DNA of 64,000 nt from Thermophagus xiamenensis (GCF_900112795.1 NZ_FONA01000019.1:1-64000), one strand, 5' to 3'. Positions 27,401 through 36,415 are shown, counted from the first letter of the stretch. Notes: generated from the sequence alone by a model not told the origin. Made by a program: numbers and translations.

Positions 27401-30265
27401 ATGAAATTGTTGCTTTCGCTTCCTGAAAATTTAGCCAATTCCTTTAACCATATAGGTCCATCGGTTAATTATTCTGTATTTGTTTCCAGTGATCCCCCTA
27501 AAGGGAAAATAGGTTCGGGTGGTGGCACAGCCTGGCTGCTTTCTCAACATTTTGCAACGGAAAGCATTTCTGATTTTGACCAATACCTAAAAGCCGACAA
27601 AAAAATTATCATACATGCCGGCGGTCAAAGCCGAAGGCTTCCGGCATATGCTCCTTTGGGAAAAATATTCACACCTATTCCGGTTTTTCGATGGAGCCGT
27701 GGACAAAAGCTCAACCAAACGTTACTGGATCTTCAATTACCATTGTATGAATACCTAATGGCCATTTCATCACCTGAAATCAACACAATGATTGCCAGTG
27801 GTGATATTTTGTTGCAATATAACAAACTTCCTGCCGAACTACCTAAAGCCGATGTTATTTGCCTTGGCATGTGGGTCGATCCTCATTTGGCTGCCCGTCA
27901 CGGGGTTTTCTTTACGCCAAGAAATGATCCCTCAAAGCTTGATTTTATGCTTCAAAAACCCTCGCATCAAAAAATCGAGGAACTTAACGCATCTCATCTT
28001 TTTTTAATGGACGTTGGCATCTGGTTATTAAGTGATAATGCCGTACGAACATTAATGCAAAAATGTCAATGGAAGGACGATAACTTTTTGAACAACACCC
28101 CACCATTTTATGATCTTTACAGTACTTTTGGTACCGCCCTTGGAAGTACCCCAACAGTCGTTGATGAAGCCATCGGAAAGCTTTCTGTGGCTATTATCCC
28201 CATCGAAAAAGGGGAATTTCATCATTTTGGAACAAGCAATGAACTTATAACATCTACCGAGAAAATCCAAAACAGTGTCAAAGATCGACGTAATATTTGG
28301 CATAACAGAGTTAAACCCCATCCCTCCCTGTTTGTACAAAATGCCCAAACCCATATTCGATGGGAGGCCACCCACCATCACATTTGGATCGAAAACAGTA
28401 ATATTCCGGATTCTTGGACTTTGTCGAACCATCACGTCATCACCGGCATTCCGGAAAACAACTGGAAAATAAGTCTTAACCCCGGATGGTGTCTGGATAT
28501 TATTCCCATAGAAGAAAATAAATATTGCATCCGACCATACCACATAGACGATAAATTTTCAGGTAAATGTAATGATCAAAACACCTTTTGGCTTGGCATT
28601 CCATTAAATGAGTGGCTCCGCAATCATCAGATAACTTTTAATGAAGCTGCTATTGACCCAAAGGAAGACATACAGGAAGCATCTTTATTCCCTGTCGTAA
28701 CCCTCAGCGAACTTACGGAAGAACTATTGATATGGATGTTTTCTGAAAATCCTCCGCATAATTCAGAATTAAAATCAAAATGGCTTTCCTCTACTCGTTT
28801 ATCGGGATCAAAAATACCACAAAAAGCCAATATTGCCAGACTTATCCAACAAAGAGAGACCATTAGAAAAGAGAATCTGTTAGCACTTGAAAAAAACTAT
28901 AAACACAGCGTTTTTTATCAAGCCGATTTAGCTTTCATTGCTCAGGAATATGCCAAAAATAACCTGACCATTCCCGATCCTTTGCCGAAAGAAGAATCGT
29001 TTATTTTCAGATTTCAAAACTACATGCTTCGTTCAGAAATAAAACGGCTTCAAGAGAAAGATGGTGCAAATGATGAATCGTTGGCCTTTTCGCTCCTACA
29101 ACAATTTATAATAAATACTGTCGAGAAGAAAGAAATTCCCCGTTTAAATGTATTTCCTGACCAAATAGTTTGGGGGCGCAGCCCGGCACGACTAGACCTG
29201 GCAGGTGGATGGAGTGATACCCCGCCCTACTGCATTCAGGCAGGAGGTAGAGTATTGAACCTGGCCGTTAATCTCAACGGGCAACCACCATTACAGGTTT
29301 TCATACGCTTATCAAACGAACCCCAGATCATTTTACGGTCTATAGATATAGGAGCTACCGAAACAATAGCGACCTATGATGACTTAAATTTTAAGAACAG
29401 TGTCGGCTCAGCCTTTGCCATTCCCAAAGCAGCGCTTTGCCTGGCAGGTTTCCATCCCTCTTTTTCAGACATAAAATATAAATCCTTAAAAGAACAATTA
29501 GTTGATTTTGGTGGTGGTATTGAAATTTCATTTCTGGCTGCTATTCCTAAAGGCTCCGGACTGGGCACCAGTTCTATATTGGCGGCAACCATCCTGGGTA
29601 CTTTAGCAGACTTCTGTAACCTCTCATGGGACAGGCAAGCCATTGCTCACCGAACTTTGGTACTGGAACAATTGCTGACAACAGGCGGTGGTTGGCAGGA
29701 CCAGTATGGAGGTATCTTCCCGGGCATAAAACTATTGGACTCATCCCCTGGAAATCAAAATCAAATTAATATCCGATGGATTCCGGATCTGCTTTTTACC
29801 AATCCCCCCTTTCGCCAAAATTGGCTGCTCTATTATACCGGCCTTACCCGCGTTGCAAAAAATATCCTGGGAGAAATCGTTCGAGGGATGTTCCTCAATC
29901 AAGGCACACGCCTTAGAATCATTGATACCATTAAAAATCATGCCCTCGAAACTTATGATGCTCTTCAACAATGTAATTATGAGAAATCGGCCCGAATGAT
30001 TTTACGATCATGGGAACTAAATAAAGCATTAGACCTTGGTACAACGAATCCGGAAATCAACGCCATCATCGACAAAATAAAAGATTTGGCTTTCGGTTAT
30101 AAATTATTGGGCGCCGGGGGAGGCGGTTATTTACTCATTGCGGCTAAAGATGAGGGAGCGGCCGCTCGTATTAAAGAACGATTAACTAAATATCCGCCTA
30201 ATTCAAAAGCCCGGTTTGTAGATATGTCGCTCAACAATCAAGGTCTTGAAATTTCAAGGTCCTAA
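27401..30265 (+). CDS. fkp: Bifunctional L-fucokinase / L-fucose-1-phosphate guanylyltransferase
   Basis: Salvage enzyme that phosphorylates free L-fucose and then makes GDP-L-fucose, as known from Bacteroides. It has 954 residues, close to the family's 950. The N-terminal pyrophosphorylase half shows GSGGGTAWLL (about 37-46) and HAGGQSRRLPAYAPLGK (about 72-88). The C-terminal GHMP kinase half shows GRSPARLDLAGGWSDTPPY near 590, the ATP loop PKGSGLGTSSILAA near 715 and GAGGGGYLL near 905. It would supply fucose for capsule or glycoprotein decoration. A matching fucosyltransferase is not in this window. Confidence 0.94.
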   Translation: MKLLLSLPENLANSFNHIGPSVNYSVFVSSDPPKGKIGSGGGTAWLLSQHFATESISDFDQYLKADKKIIIHAGGQSRRLPAYAPLGKIFTPIPVFRWSRGQKLNQTLLDLQLPLYEYLMAISSPEINTMIASGDILLQYNKLPAELPKADVICLGMWVDPHLAARHGVFFTPRNDPSKLDFMLQKPSHQKIEELNASHLFLMDVGIWLLSDNAVRTLMQKCQWKDDNFLNNTPPFYDLYSTFGTALGSTPTVVDEAIGKLSVAIIPIEKGEFHHFGTSNELITSTEKIQNSVKDRRNIWHNRVKPHPSLFVQNAQTHIRWEATHHHIWIENSNIPDSWTLSNHHVITGIPENNWKISLNPGWCLDIIPIEENKYCIRPYHIDDKFSGKCNDQNTFWLGIPLNEWLRNHQITFNEAAIDPKEDIQEASLFPVVTLSELTEELLIWMFSENPPHNSELKSKWLSSTRLSGSKIPQKANIARLIQQRETIRKENLLALEKNYKHSVFYQADLAFIAQEYAKNNLTIPDPLPKEESFIFRFQNYMLRSEIKRLQEKDGANDESLAFSLLQQFIINTVEKKEIPRLNVFPDQIVWGRSPARLDLAGGWSDTPPYCIQAGGRVLNLAVNLNGQPPLQVFIRLSNEPQIILRSIDIGATETIATYDDLNFKNSVGSAFAIPKAALCLAGFHPSFSDIKYKSLKEQLVDFGGGIEISFLAAIPKGSGLGTSSILAATILGTLADFCNLSWDRQAIAHRTLVLEQLLTTGGGWQDQYGGIFPGIKLLDSSPGNQNQINIRWIPDLLFTNPPFRQNWLLYYTGLTRVAKNILGEIVRGMFLNQGTRLRIIDTIKNHALETYDALQQCNYEKSARMILRSWELNKALDLGTTNPEINAIIDKIKDLAFGYKLLGAGGGGYLLIAAKDEGAAARIKERLTKYPPNSKARFVDMSLNNQGLEISRS

Positions 30266-30310
30266 CGCAAACATCAACATCGGAATAATCTTTAAATATT
30301 TTTTATTGAG

Positions 30311-30378
30311 CAAAAGAAACGCAAATTGTTAACGCCAATGGAAAGCAGTTGTTGTTCGCGTTTCTTTTGTTCACTTTT
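30311..30378 (+). terminator. Terminator after fkp
   Basis: A 12-bp perfect inverted repeat CAAAAGAAACGC/GCGTTTCTTTTG (30311-30322 with 30358-30369) separated by 35 bases and followed by a T-rich stretch that leads into the folB promoter. Confidence 0.55.
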
Positions 30379-30380
30379 TC

Positions 30381-30388
30381 TAACTTTG
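30381..30388 (+). promoter_or_regulatory. Promoter -7 element for folB
   Basis: TAACTTTG, a consensus match ten bases before the folB ATG. It implies a very short leader. Confidence 0.45.
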
Positions 30389-30398
30389 ACCACAAAAA

Positions 30399-30767
30399 AT
30401 GGATATACAATTTCCCAATGGCATTATAGAACTAGAGGCGATGGAATTTTACGCCTATCATGGATGCTTCCGTGAAGAAAATGTGGTGGGCAACCGTTTT
30501 ATCGTCAATATTACGCTAAAAACCGATATGACTAAGCCAATGGAGAGTGATAACATTAACGATGCTCTTAATTACGTTAAGGTTTACGAACTGGTTCGCA
30601 CCGAAATGCAAAAAACCTCCAATCTGCTTGAACATGTCACAGCCCGTATCCTGAAAACTTTATATCAAAACTTCCCTCAAATCCAATGGGCCAGAGTAAA
30701 AGTTTCAAAAATGAATCCACCGATGGGTGGCCAAATGGAAAGAGTGAGTGTAACGCTTGAAAAATAA
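30399..30767 (+). CDS. folB: Dihydroneopterin aldolase
   Basis: Folate pathway enzyme that splits dihydroneopterin into 6-hydroxymethyl-dihydropterin and glycolaldehyde. 122 residues, as usual. The N-terminal LEAMEFYAYHGCFREEN carries the family's Y-x-HG and catalytic-region Glu. NDALNYVKVYELV matches the substrate-binding Tyr region. LLEHVTARI and the late Lys in RVKVSKMNPP complete the signature. It stands alone between fkp and the repeat region. Confidence 0.93.
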   Translation: MDIQFPNGIIELEAMEFYAYHGCFREENVVGNRFIVNITLKTDMTKPMESDNINDALNYVKVYELVRTEMQKTSNLLEHVTARILKTLYQNFPQIQWARVKVSKMNPPMGGQMERVSVTLEK

Positions 30768-30847
30768 TCCTTGTTTTAATGGATTAGCAAAATTTGCATT
30801 ATGGTGATTCTTTCACATCATCCAATGTAACTGAAACACCGGCTTCT

Positions 30848-31044
30848 GCGACTCAATCGCATGCTTCGATGCGACTCAATCACATCCTTCGATGCGACTC
30901 AATCGCATGCCCCGATGCGACTCAATCGCATGCTTCGATGCGACTCAATCGCATGCCCCGATGCGACTCAATCGCATGCTTCGATGTGACTCAATCGCAT
31001 GCTCCGATGTGACTCAATCACATGCTTCGATGTGACTCAATCAA
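30848..31044. repeat. Tandem 23-bp repeat array 1 (eight full units)
   Basis: Eight uninterrupted 23-bp units start at 30848 and step by 23 to 31031, then a partial ninth. Each unit is the string GYGA - CTCAA - TCRCAT - GCYYCG - AT, in which Y and R vary together. The six-mers ATGYGA and TCRCAT are reverse complements, so each unit can fold into a hairpin across either loop. The short ORF read through it is an artefact of a 23-bp period. No spacers are present, so this is not a CRISPR. A second array of the same family is at 62295-62492. Confidence 0.9.
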
Positions 31045-31061
31045 GTTTAAAAACGGGGAAT

Positions 31062-31128
31062 ACCATAATGAATAAAGCAAGCATGGCGACTTTTACCACA
31101 AGAGAATGTGTATAAAAAGTGCGGAGGC
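31062..31128 (+). repeat. Dispersed intergenic element, short form (copy A)
   Basis: Contains the shared core GCATGGCGACTTTTACCAC and GTATAAAAAG followed by GGCAGAAG. It matches the reverse complement of 47346-47412 along its length, including the GGCAGAAG tail that the long copies lack. Confidence 0.65.
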
Positions 31129-31136
31129 AGAAGAAA

Positions 31137-31188
31137 GTAGAAGTTTATAGTCATTAGTCAACAGTCATTAGTGTTAATGGATTAGTGA
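31137..31188. repeat. TTAGT-type low-complexity tract
   Basis: Irregular repeats of TCATTAGT and GGATTAGTGA. Same family as the tracts at 31298-31362, 47225-47335 and 58626-58711. Confidence 0.5.
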
Positions 31189-31190
31189 CA

Positions 31191-31262
31191 AATGAAACGA
31201 GCATGGCGGCTGTTGCCACAAAAGGACATGTATAAATTTTATTAAGCCATGCGAGTTCCATT
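31191..31262 (+). repeat. Dispersed intergenic element, long form (copy B)
   Basis: A 72-bp element bounded by imperfect inverted repeats. The left end is AATGAAACGAGCATGGC and the right end is GCCATGCGAGTTCCATT. It is nearly identical to 42491-42561, with about seven differences in 72 positions. No ORF, so it looks like a non-autonomous MITE- or REP-like unit. Confidence 0.75.
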
Positions 31263-31297
31263 CGGCCAATGAGTTAAATAAATTATATACGAATGAA

Positions 31298-31362
31298 AAC
31301 TAATGACAAACCCACTAACGACTAACCACTACTGACTAACCACCAACCACTAATTACCAACT
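31298..31362. repeat. ACTAA-type tract (inverted relative to 31137-31188)
   Basis: Run of ACTAATGAC, ACTAACGACTAACCACTA and similar words: the same heptamer family in the opposite orientation, on the far side of copy B. Confidence 0.5.
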
Positions 31363-31492
31363 TTAAGTTTCACCCAACCAACAACTTGAGCAATATTTAT
31401 ACGGACAAAAAAATCGCATACAGAAAGGTGTTACTCATGCAAAAAACAAGACTTTAATACCCATGAATTAAACAAGAAAAGTTTTTTTATTT

Positions 31493-31522
31493 TTGGAAAA
31501 TGGAAATATATCTCTATTTTTG
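31493..31522 (+). promoter_or_regulatory. Promoter of tRNA-Cys
   Basis: TTG (31493-31495), a 19-base spacer and TATTTTTG (31515-31522): a complete Bacteroidota-type promoter 61 bases before the tRNA. Confidence 0.6.
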
Positions 31523-31583
31523 CAACCGCAAAATTTAACAGATGTCCCCCTAAAAGGGATGTTCTCTTATACAGATAATAAAT

Positions 31584-31654
31584 GGTCGGTTGGCCGAGTG
31601 GTTAGGCAGCGGTCTGCAAAACCGCGTACGGCGGTTCGAATCCGCCACCGACCT
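31584..31654 (+). tRNA. tRNA-Cys (anticodon GCA)
   Basis: A 71-base cloverleaf. Acceptor stem GGTCGGT pairs with ACCGACC (31647-31653). The D arm has GGCCGAGTGGTTAGGC. The anticodon arm GCGGT-CTGCAAA-ACCGC gives GCA. The T arm has GGCGGTTCGAATCCGCC. The discriminator base is T, as expected for cysteine. The terminal CCA is not encoded. Bases 31621-31625 form the short variable region. Confidence 0.97.
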
Positions 31655-31664
31655 CATATTAAAG

Positions 31665-31690
31665 ACCTCGCCGGGATGCGAGGTTTTTTT
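31665..31690 (+). terminator. Terminator after tRNA-Cys
   Basis: Stem ACCTCGC/GCGAGGT (31665-31671 with 31678-31684), a six-base loop and a seven-T tail: a textbook intrinsic terminator 10 bases after the tRNA. Confidence 0.85.
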
Positions 31691-31750
31691 ATTAACGCGC
31701 ATAAAGCGGAAGGTCCTGCCAGTTATCCCGGACCAAAAAATCAGACGCTC

Positions 31751-32077
31751 ATGAATTGGGTACTGTTAACCATAGCCGGATTGTTTGAAGTAGCTTTTGC
31801 CTTTTGTTTAGGAAAAGCAAGAGAAGCTACAGGTTACGAGATGCTCATATGGTATGCCGGCTTTATTGTGTCCCTAACAATAAGCATGTTGCTTTTGATT
31901 AAAGCGACCCAAACCATTCCCATAGGTACCGCTTATGCTGTTTGGACAGGTATAGGTGCTGTTGGAACCGTACTGGTTGGTATCCTGGTTTTTAAAGAAC
32001 CTACAAGTTTTTCGAGACTTTTCTTCTTAACAACTCTTATTGCTTCTATTATAGGCCTTAAAATGGTGTCGCATTAA
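31751..32077 (+). CDS. Small multidrug resistance family exporter, Gdx/SugE type
   Basis: A 108-residue four-helix membrane protein. The conserved Glu is at residue 13 (GLFEV). TAYAVWTGIGAVG near residues 60-72 and the C-terminal IIGLKMVSH are the SugE/Gdx signatures rather than EmrE ones. Family members export guanidinium; here that is inferred. The frame is open back through the tRNA gene, so the ATG at 31751 is the only sound start. No guanidine riboswitch was seen. It may depend on read-through from the tRNA-Cys unit. Confidence 0.88.
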   Translation: MNWVLLTIAGLFEVAFAFCLGKAREATGYEMLIWYAGFIVSLTISMLLLIKATQTIPIGTAYAVWTGIGAVGTVLVGILVFKEPTSFSRLFFLTTLIASIIGLKMVSH

Positions 32078-32115
32078 GCAGAAAATAAGTTCAGAATACC
32101 ACAAAATGTTCCGAC

Positions 32116-32149
32116 TTGTTTCATTAACTGCTCAAAACCGTTATTTTTG
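32116..32149 (+). promoter_or_regulatory. Promoter of glnS
   Basis: TTG at 32116-32118 and TATTTTTG at 32142-32149, 23 bases apart. It leaves a leader of about 95 bases before the ATG at 32250. Confidence 0.5.
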
Positions 32150-32249
32150 TATCTCTATTAAATAATAACTAATTCAGAAAAACTTAAGTAATTGAATTAA
32201 AACAGAATGCACTTCGGGCATTTTTATAAAGATAAAGTATTACAGCAAT

Positions 32250-33965
32250 ATGAATAAATCTGAAGAAGTTTCGGGGTCAAGTCCCAAAGGCAATTTCATT
32301 GAACAAGAGATTGAAAAAGATCTGAAAGAAGGGAAAAATGGCGGTGCGGTATTAACCCGCTTTCCACCGGAGCCCAATGGATACCTGCATATAGGACATG
32401 CCAAGTCCATATGTCTGAATTTTGGTCTTGCTCAAAAATACAACGGAGGATGTAATCTCCGGTTCGATGACACCAATCCCACCAAAGAAGATGTGGAATA
32501 TGTAGAATCTATCAAAAAAGATGTTCAGTGGTTAGGATTTCAATGGGAAGGTGAGGAAAAATATGCTTCCGACTATTTCGATCAGTTATTTGAATGGGCT
32601 GTTAAACTTATCAAAAAAGGGAAAGCCTACGTCGATGACCAAAGTGCCGAAGAAATAGCTTCACAAAAAGGTACACCCACACAACCCGGTGTGGAAAGCA
32701 AGTACCGAAACCGAAGTGTGGAAGAAAACCTCGACCTCTTCATGCGCATGAAAAACGGCGAATTTAAAGAAGGTGAAAAGGTGCTGCGAGCAAAAATTGA
32801 TATGGCTTCGCCTAACATGCACATGCGCGACCCTATAATGTACCGCATTATTCATAAAAGCCACCACCGTACCGGTGACAAATGGTGCATTTATCCGATG
32901 TACGATTTCACCCATGGACAGAGTGACTTTATTGAGGGCATTACTCATTCTATTTGTACCATGGAGTTTGAGGTTCACAGGCCATTATACGACTGGTTTC
33001 TTGACCAGATATTGGAAGGCGAGCCCACACCGGAACGTCGTCCGCGACAAATAGAGTTTGCTCGGCTCAATTTAAACTATACGGTAATGAGCAAACGACG
33101 CCTGCTCGAACTCGTGGAAAAGGGTATTGTAAATGGATGGGATGATCCACGTATGCCTACCATTTCAGGATTACGGCGCCGTGGTTATACCCCCGAATCT
33201 ATCCGTGCCTTTGCCGAACGTGTGGGTGTGGCCAAACGCGATAACATCATTGATATGGCATTACTGGAACATTGCGTTCGTGAAGACCTCAACAAACGGG
33301 CACCAAGAGTTAATGCCGTGCTCGACCCGGTAAAACTCATCCTAACCAATTATCCCGAAGATAAAGTAGAATGGATGGAAGCCATCAATAACCCCGAGGA
33401 TGAAAGCCAGGGAACCCGAAAAATTCCCTTCACTCGCGAATTATATATCGAGCGTAATGACTTTATGGAAAACCCACCTAAAAAATTTTTCCGTTTAGGT
33501 CCGGGACGTGAAGTCCGATTAAAGAACGGTTATATCATAAAATGTGAAGATTATAAGAAAAACGACAAAGGAGAAGTAGAGGAAATTTATTGTACCTTCG
33601 ATCCGGAAACCAGGAGCGGAATGCCGCAAAGCAACAGAAAGGTCAAAGGGACTCTGCATTGGGTTAGTGCTTCGCATTGTATCCCTGCAGAGGTGCGCCT
33701 CTACGATCGTCTTTTCCTGGATGAAGATCCTGCCGGTCATAAGGATAAAGATTTTAAAGAATTTCTTAATCCCGACTCTTTAAAAATCCTCACCAATTGC
33801 AAAGTAGAACCGTCATTAAAAGATTCAAAACCGCTGGATTTTTTCCAATTTCAAAGAGTTGGTTATTTTTGTGTAGATCCTGACACAACTGAAGACCATC
33901 TGGTTTTTAACAGGACGGTTTCGCTCAAAGATACCTGGGCCAAAATGGCGGGTAGAAAACAATAA
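32250..33965 (+). CDS. glnS: Glutaminyl-tRNA synthetase
   Basis: Class I synthetase that charges tRNA-Gln directly. 571 residues. The HIGH motif is [15 protein letters not shown] near residues 41-55 and the KMSKS loop is VMSKRRL near residue 283. Other GlnRS-specific segments are RFDDTNP, the DFTHGQSD region and two C-terminal beta-barrel anticodon domains. Having both glnS and gltX argues against a need for tRNA-dependent amidation of Glu-tRNA-Gln. Confidence 0.97.
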   Translation: MNKSEEVSGSSPKGNFIEQEIEKDLKEGKNGGAVLTRFPPEPNGYLHIGHAKSICLNFGLAQKYNGGCNLRFDDTNPTKEDVEYVESIKKDVQWLGFQWEGEEKYASDYFDQLFEWAVKLIKKGKAYVDDQSAEEIASQKGTPTQPGVESKYRNRSVEENLDLFMRMKNGEFKEGEKVLRAKIDMASPNMHMRDPIMYRIIHKSHHRTGDKWCIYPMYDFTHGQSDFIEGITHSICTMEFEVHRPLYDWFLDQILEGEPTPERRPRQIEFARLNLNYTVMSKRRLLELVEKGIVNGWDDPRMPTISGLRRRGYTPESIRAFAERVGVAKRDNIIDMALLEHCVREDLNKRAPRVNAVLDPVKLILTNYPEDKVEWMEAINNPEDESQGTRKIPFTRELYIERNDFMENPPKKFFRLGPGREVRLKNGYIIKCEDYKKNDKGEVEEIYCTFDPETRSGMPQSNRKVKGTLHWVSASHCIPAEVRLYDRLFLDEDPAGHKDKDFKEFLNPDSLKILTNCKVEPSLKDSKPLDFFQFQRVGYFCVDPDTTEDHLVFNRTVSLKDTWAKMAGRKQ

Positions 33966-34069
33966 GCAGGATGCAGTATGAGAAAAATTTCAGGGTTCCC
34001 AATATGAAAAAGAAAACCCGGTGATATCAAATACTTTTAGGTAAAGTTGGTGATTTTGTCGTGTATTCC

Positions 34070-34120
34070 GAACCTCGTTATGGATTGATAAGTAACCATA
34101 ACGAGGTTCATTTATTTTTT
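34070..34120 (+). terminator. Terminator after glnS
   Basis: A 14-bp perfect stem GAACCTCGTTATGG with its complement (34070-34083 with 34096-34109), a 12-base loop and a T-rich tail. The tail overlaps the 3' end of the convergent kinase-like gene. Confidence 0.75.
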
Positions 34121-34891
34121 AGAGGATTTAGGCTTAAAAGTATGCAAAAATCTTTTGACAAATCTTCGAAGCGTTGATGAAAACATTTGCCAGGCTATAA
34201 GCAAAAAAGCAAATCCGGCAGGATTGTTCCCCGAAGCCAAAGCATAACTTTCAGCCATTATCGAGAGTGGAATCGGTTGGTTGGTAAGTTTTTTCAAATT
34301 TCCAATACCTATACGAGGCGAAATATATTTCTTCTTCCGAATCCGGTTTAAATCTATGATTGAAAAGGTATAAGAATGATTTGAATTCTTTGTAATCAAG
34401 ATGTTTCCGGGACTTAAATCCTCGTGCCAGAATCCGGCGGGATGCATCTTTGTCGCCATAAAACGGCCAAAAGCCATTAAAATAGCACGGGCTTCGTCAC
34501 TCTCTTTCTCTATAACATCAGACATAATATATTCACCGGGTTCCCAAGAAGAAATGTAAAAACTTTGTTTCAGAATCCCACACGCTCCCTTTACCTCTAC
34601 GTAGCCAATCGGCATAGGTGTTTTTATCCCCTTTTCCAACAACAACTTAGCTGTTTTATATGACCGCTTGGCTTTAGATGCCCGCACCCAGGAATACATT
34701 AACCTATTAAATAGGGTAATTTTATTAAAAGCTTTAACACACAACTCTCGACCCCCTACATTGATAACTCTTATTTCGTTTCTATCATCCTTTATAACAG
34801 TCCCTTCCCTCTTAAACACCTCCGGAAGATCCTTCATAAATTCATCTAAATCAACATCTTCAGTAAAATATTTAATACTTCTGACAGCCAT
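34112..34891 (-). CDS. Lipopolysaccharide kinase-like protein (Kdo/WaaP family)
   Basis: A 259-residue protein-kinase-fold enzyme. The catalytic loop reads HEDLSPGNIL, with Asp as general base and Asn as metal ligand. The DFG equivalent is DLNR in IIDLNRIRKKK. The Lys of the N-lobe is probably in ELCVKAF. This pattern fits the family of LPS core and Kdo kinases, which phosphorylate sugars of the inner core. The target sugar is unknown. The gene stands alone on the minus strand and is not next to waaA. An RIO-type or antibiotic kinase is less likely. Confidence 0.75.
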   Translation of the reverse strand: MAVRSIKYFTEDVDLDEFMKDLPEVFKREGTVIKDDRNEIRVINVGGRELCVKAFNKITLFNRLMYSWVRASKAKRSYKTAKLLLEKGIKTPMPIGYVEVKGACGILKQSFYISSWEPGEYIMSDVIEKESDEARAILMAFGRFMATKMHPAGFWHEDLSPGNILITKNSNHSYTFSIIDLNRIRKKKYISPRIGIGNLKKLTNQPIPLSIMAESYALASGNNPAGFAFLLIAWQMFSSTLRRFVKRFLHTFKPKSSKK

Positions 34892-35356
34892 AAAAAATGG
34901 TTTACAGTGTTAATTTCTTGCGCATAACATAGTATCAAGGATTATGCCTTATGACCCGCAAATGAAGTCAAAAAAGCTCTGTTGTTTGGCCAACTTCTAA
35001 AAAACCTGGCAAACACTTTAGGAATCTTTTCCACTTTCTTTTATTACACAAGTTAAACATATTTTCAACCTTCTTTCAGAGAAAAGCGGTAAAACGATAT
35101 TATTACCGGATAACCAAACAAAATAACCTGATAAAAACAACAGAAAAAACCGGAGCAGAAAATGGAAGGCATTAGCCATACCTGCTCCGGACTTAAAGGA
35201 AATAGACCTCATACAAGAACTAATCACTTAGTCTGTCAATCAGTCAACCATTACCTGGATCTATCTTCAAATTTACTTATCCCCAATTGTATTGACCACA
35301 AATATTGAATTAACCATCAAAAAAAGGCATTGAATGGTTATTTTTTGAGGTTAAGA
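34892..35356. other. Intergenic region with one hairpin
   Basis: No supported gene. A 69-codon minus-strand frame at 35018-35227 lacks any family features. A 9-bp inverted repeat CCGGAGCAG/CTGCTCCGG (35150-35158 with 35182-35190) contains an inner ATGG/CCAT pair. GCCATACCTG-TCCGG words in it recur near 56555. Confidence 0.45.
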
Positions 35357-36415
35357 TTAATCTTTTACACGACTAAAAGTTAACGTCTTTACCATCCAAT
35401 CAGGCAAAGGTTTTCCCGGATCCCTCTTCCGAAGATTGATATACCAACCCAGTTTTTCCACAACCGGGAGTTTGTGCGTTTCTACAAACTCGATAGGTGT
35501 TCCGTCCGGATCGGAGATATATGAAAAATGACCGGCAGCATTACCCATATCAAAGCTATTGGCACTATCAACCGTAAAGGCATAACCTAATGCTTCGCAC
35601 TCTTTTCTTAATGCTTCCATCCCGGTAATATCAAAACAGATATGAATAAAGCCCAGTTCGCCCCAGATTCTGTTAGCAAATATTTTTTTAGGTTTACGCT
35701 CTAATGACTGAATTAGCTCAATGACCGACGGCCCTAACAATTTACTGAAAGGTCCACGCCGTGGTTTACTATGTTTAAGTAATACCCTCCGGTATTTTTC
35801 TTTTCCGCCTGGTAAGGATTGAAGGTCATCGAAGGTTCCGGTTTCATCATAAACAACCTCATCATATTGTAATATTTGCGAATAAACTTCTCTGGCATGA
35901 TCCACATCCGACACCCCTATAACAGCACCCAGCACTCCGCCTGTTGGCGACTTTTGTTCCATAAAACAACTGGGATGCTCTACTACCTCAAATATATTTT
36001 GATAGGGATCAGACAAAAAATAATGCCACTGACCGGCAGGATTAACCATGGGTTCACTCAGCAGTTTTACCTTCATTTCCCGGTGGCGTTTATAGGCAGC
36101 CGACAAATCACGGCATTTCATTTTCACAATAAAAATACCGGTATCCCCCAAACGCACGTCAAAATTGGGTGGCGAAGGCTCCATTTGGGTATGTTGCCAG
36201 ACTTCAAACCCGCCACCACCTTCCATATTCATGGCCAGGGCGGCATAACGTTCACAATCCTTGCCGTTGGTATAATGATGCATTAACCGGGCTGTAGCCA
36301 CATCTTCAAAAACACTAATATCCATACCAAAAACGCGTCGATACCAACGCCAAGCTTCTTTTGCATCTTTTAAGCCGATACCAACTTGTTGTATTCCACA
36401 AATGTTTTTTTCCAT
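35357..36415 (-). CDS. Two-domain VOC (glyoxalase/dioxygenase fold) protein
   Basis: A 352-residue protein with two vicinal-oxygen-chelate modules, about 5-135 and 160-310. Typical features are GIQQVGIGLKDAKEAWRWY at the start, YFLSDPYQNIFEVVEH closing module one, and FIHICFDITGM plus YISDPDGTPIEFVETH closing module two. Metal-ligand positions appear as H/E pairs at the ends of the modules. Family members include glyoxalases, extradiol dioxygenases and isomerases. The reaction here cannot be assigned. It follows the SDR gene by 12 bases and shares its operon. Confidence 0.8.
   Translation of the reverse strand: MEKNICGIQQVGIGLKDAKEAWRWYRRVFGMDISVFEDVATARLMHHYTNGKDCERYAALAMNMEGGGGFEVWQHTQMEPSPPNFDVRLGDTGIFIVKMKCRDLSAAYKRHREMKVKLLSEPMVNPAGQWHYFLSDPYQNIFEVVEHPSCFMEQKSPTGGVLGAVIGVSDVDHAREVYSQILQYDEVVYDETGTFDDLQSLPGGKEKYRRVLLKHSKPRRGPFSKLLGPSVIELIQSLERKPKKIFANRIWGELGFIHICFDITGMEALRKECEALGYAFTVDSANSFDMGNAAGHFSYISDPDGTPIEFVETHKLPVVEKLGWYINLRKRDPGKPLPDWMVKTLTFSRVKD

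Noticed and set aside
30794-31012. 72-codon ORF across repeat array 1
   Set aside because: Its protein is only a translation of the 23-bp repeat (69-bp coding period). No start signal or family.
30848-31044. CRISPR-like array
   Set aside because: The 23-bp units are contiguous with no spacers, no leader and no cas genes in the window.
31690-31750. Guanidine riboswitch before the Gdx-type exporter
   Set aside because: The 60 bases are too short and hold no paired ACGR loops. Only a 5-bp GGTCC/GGACC stem is seen.
35018-35227. Small minus-strand ORF (69 codons)
   Set aside because: No ribosome site, no family, and it contains the hairpin at 35150-35190.
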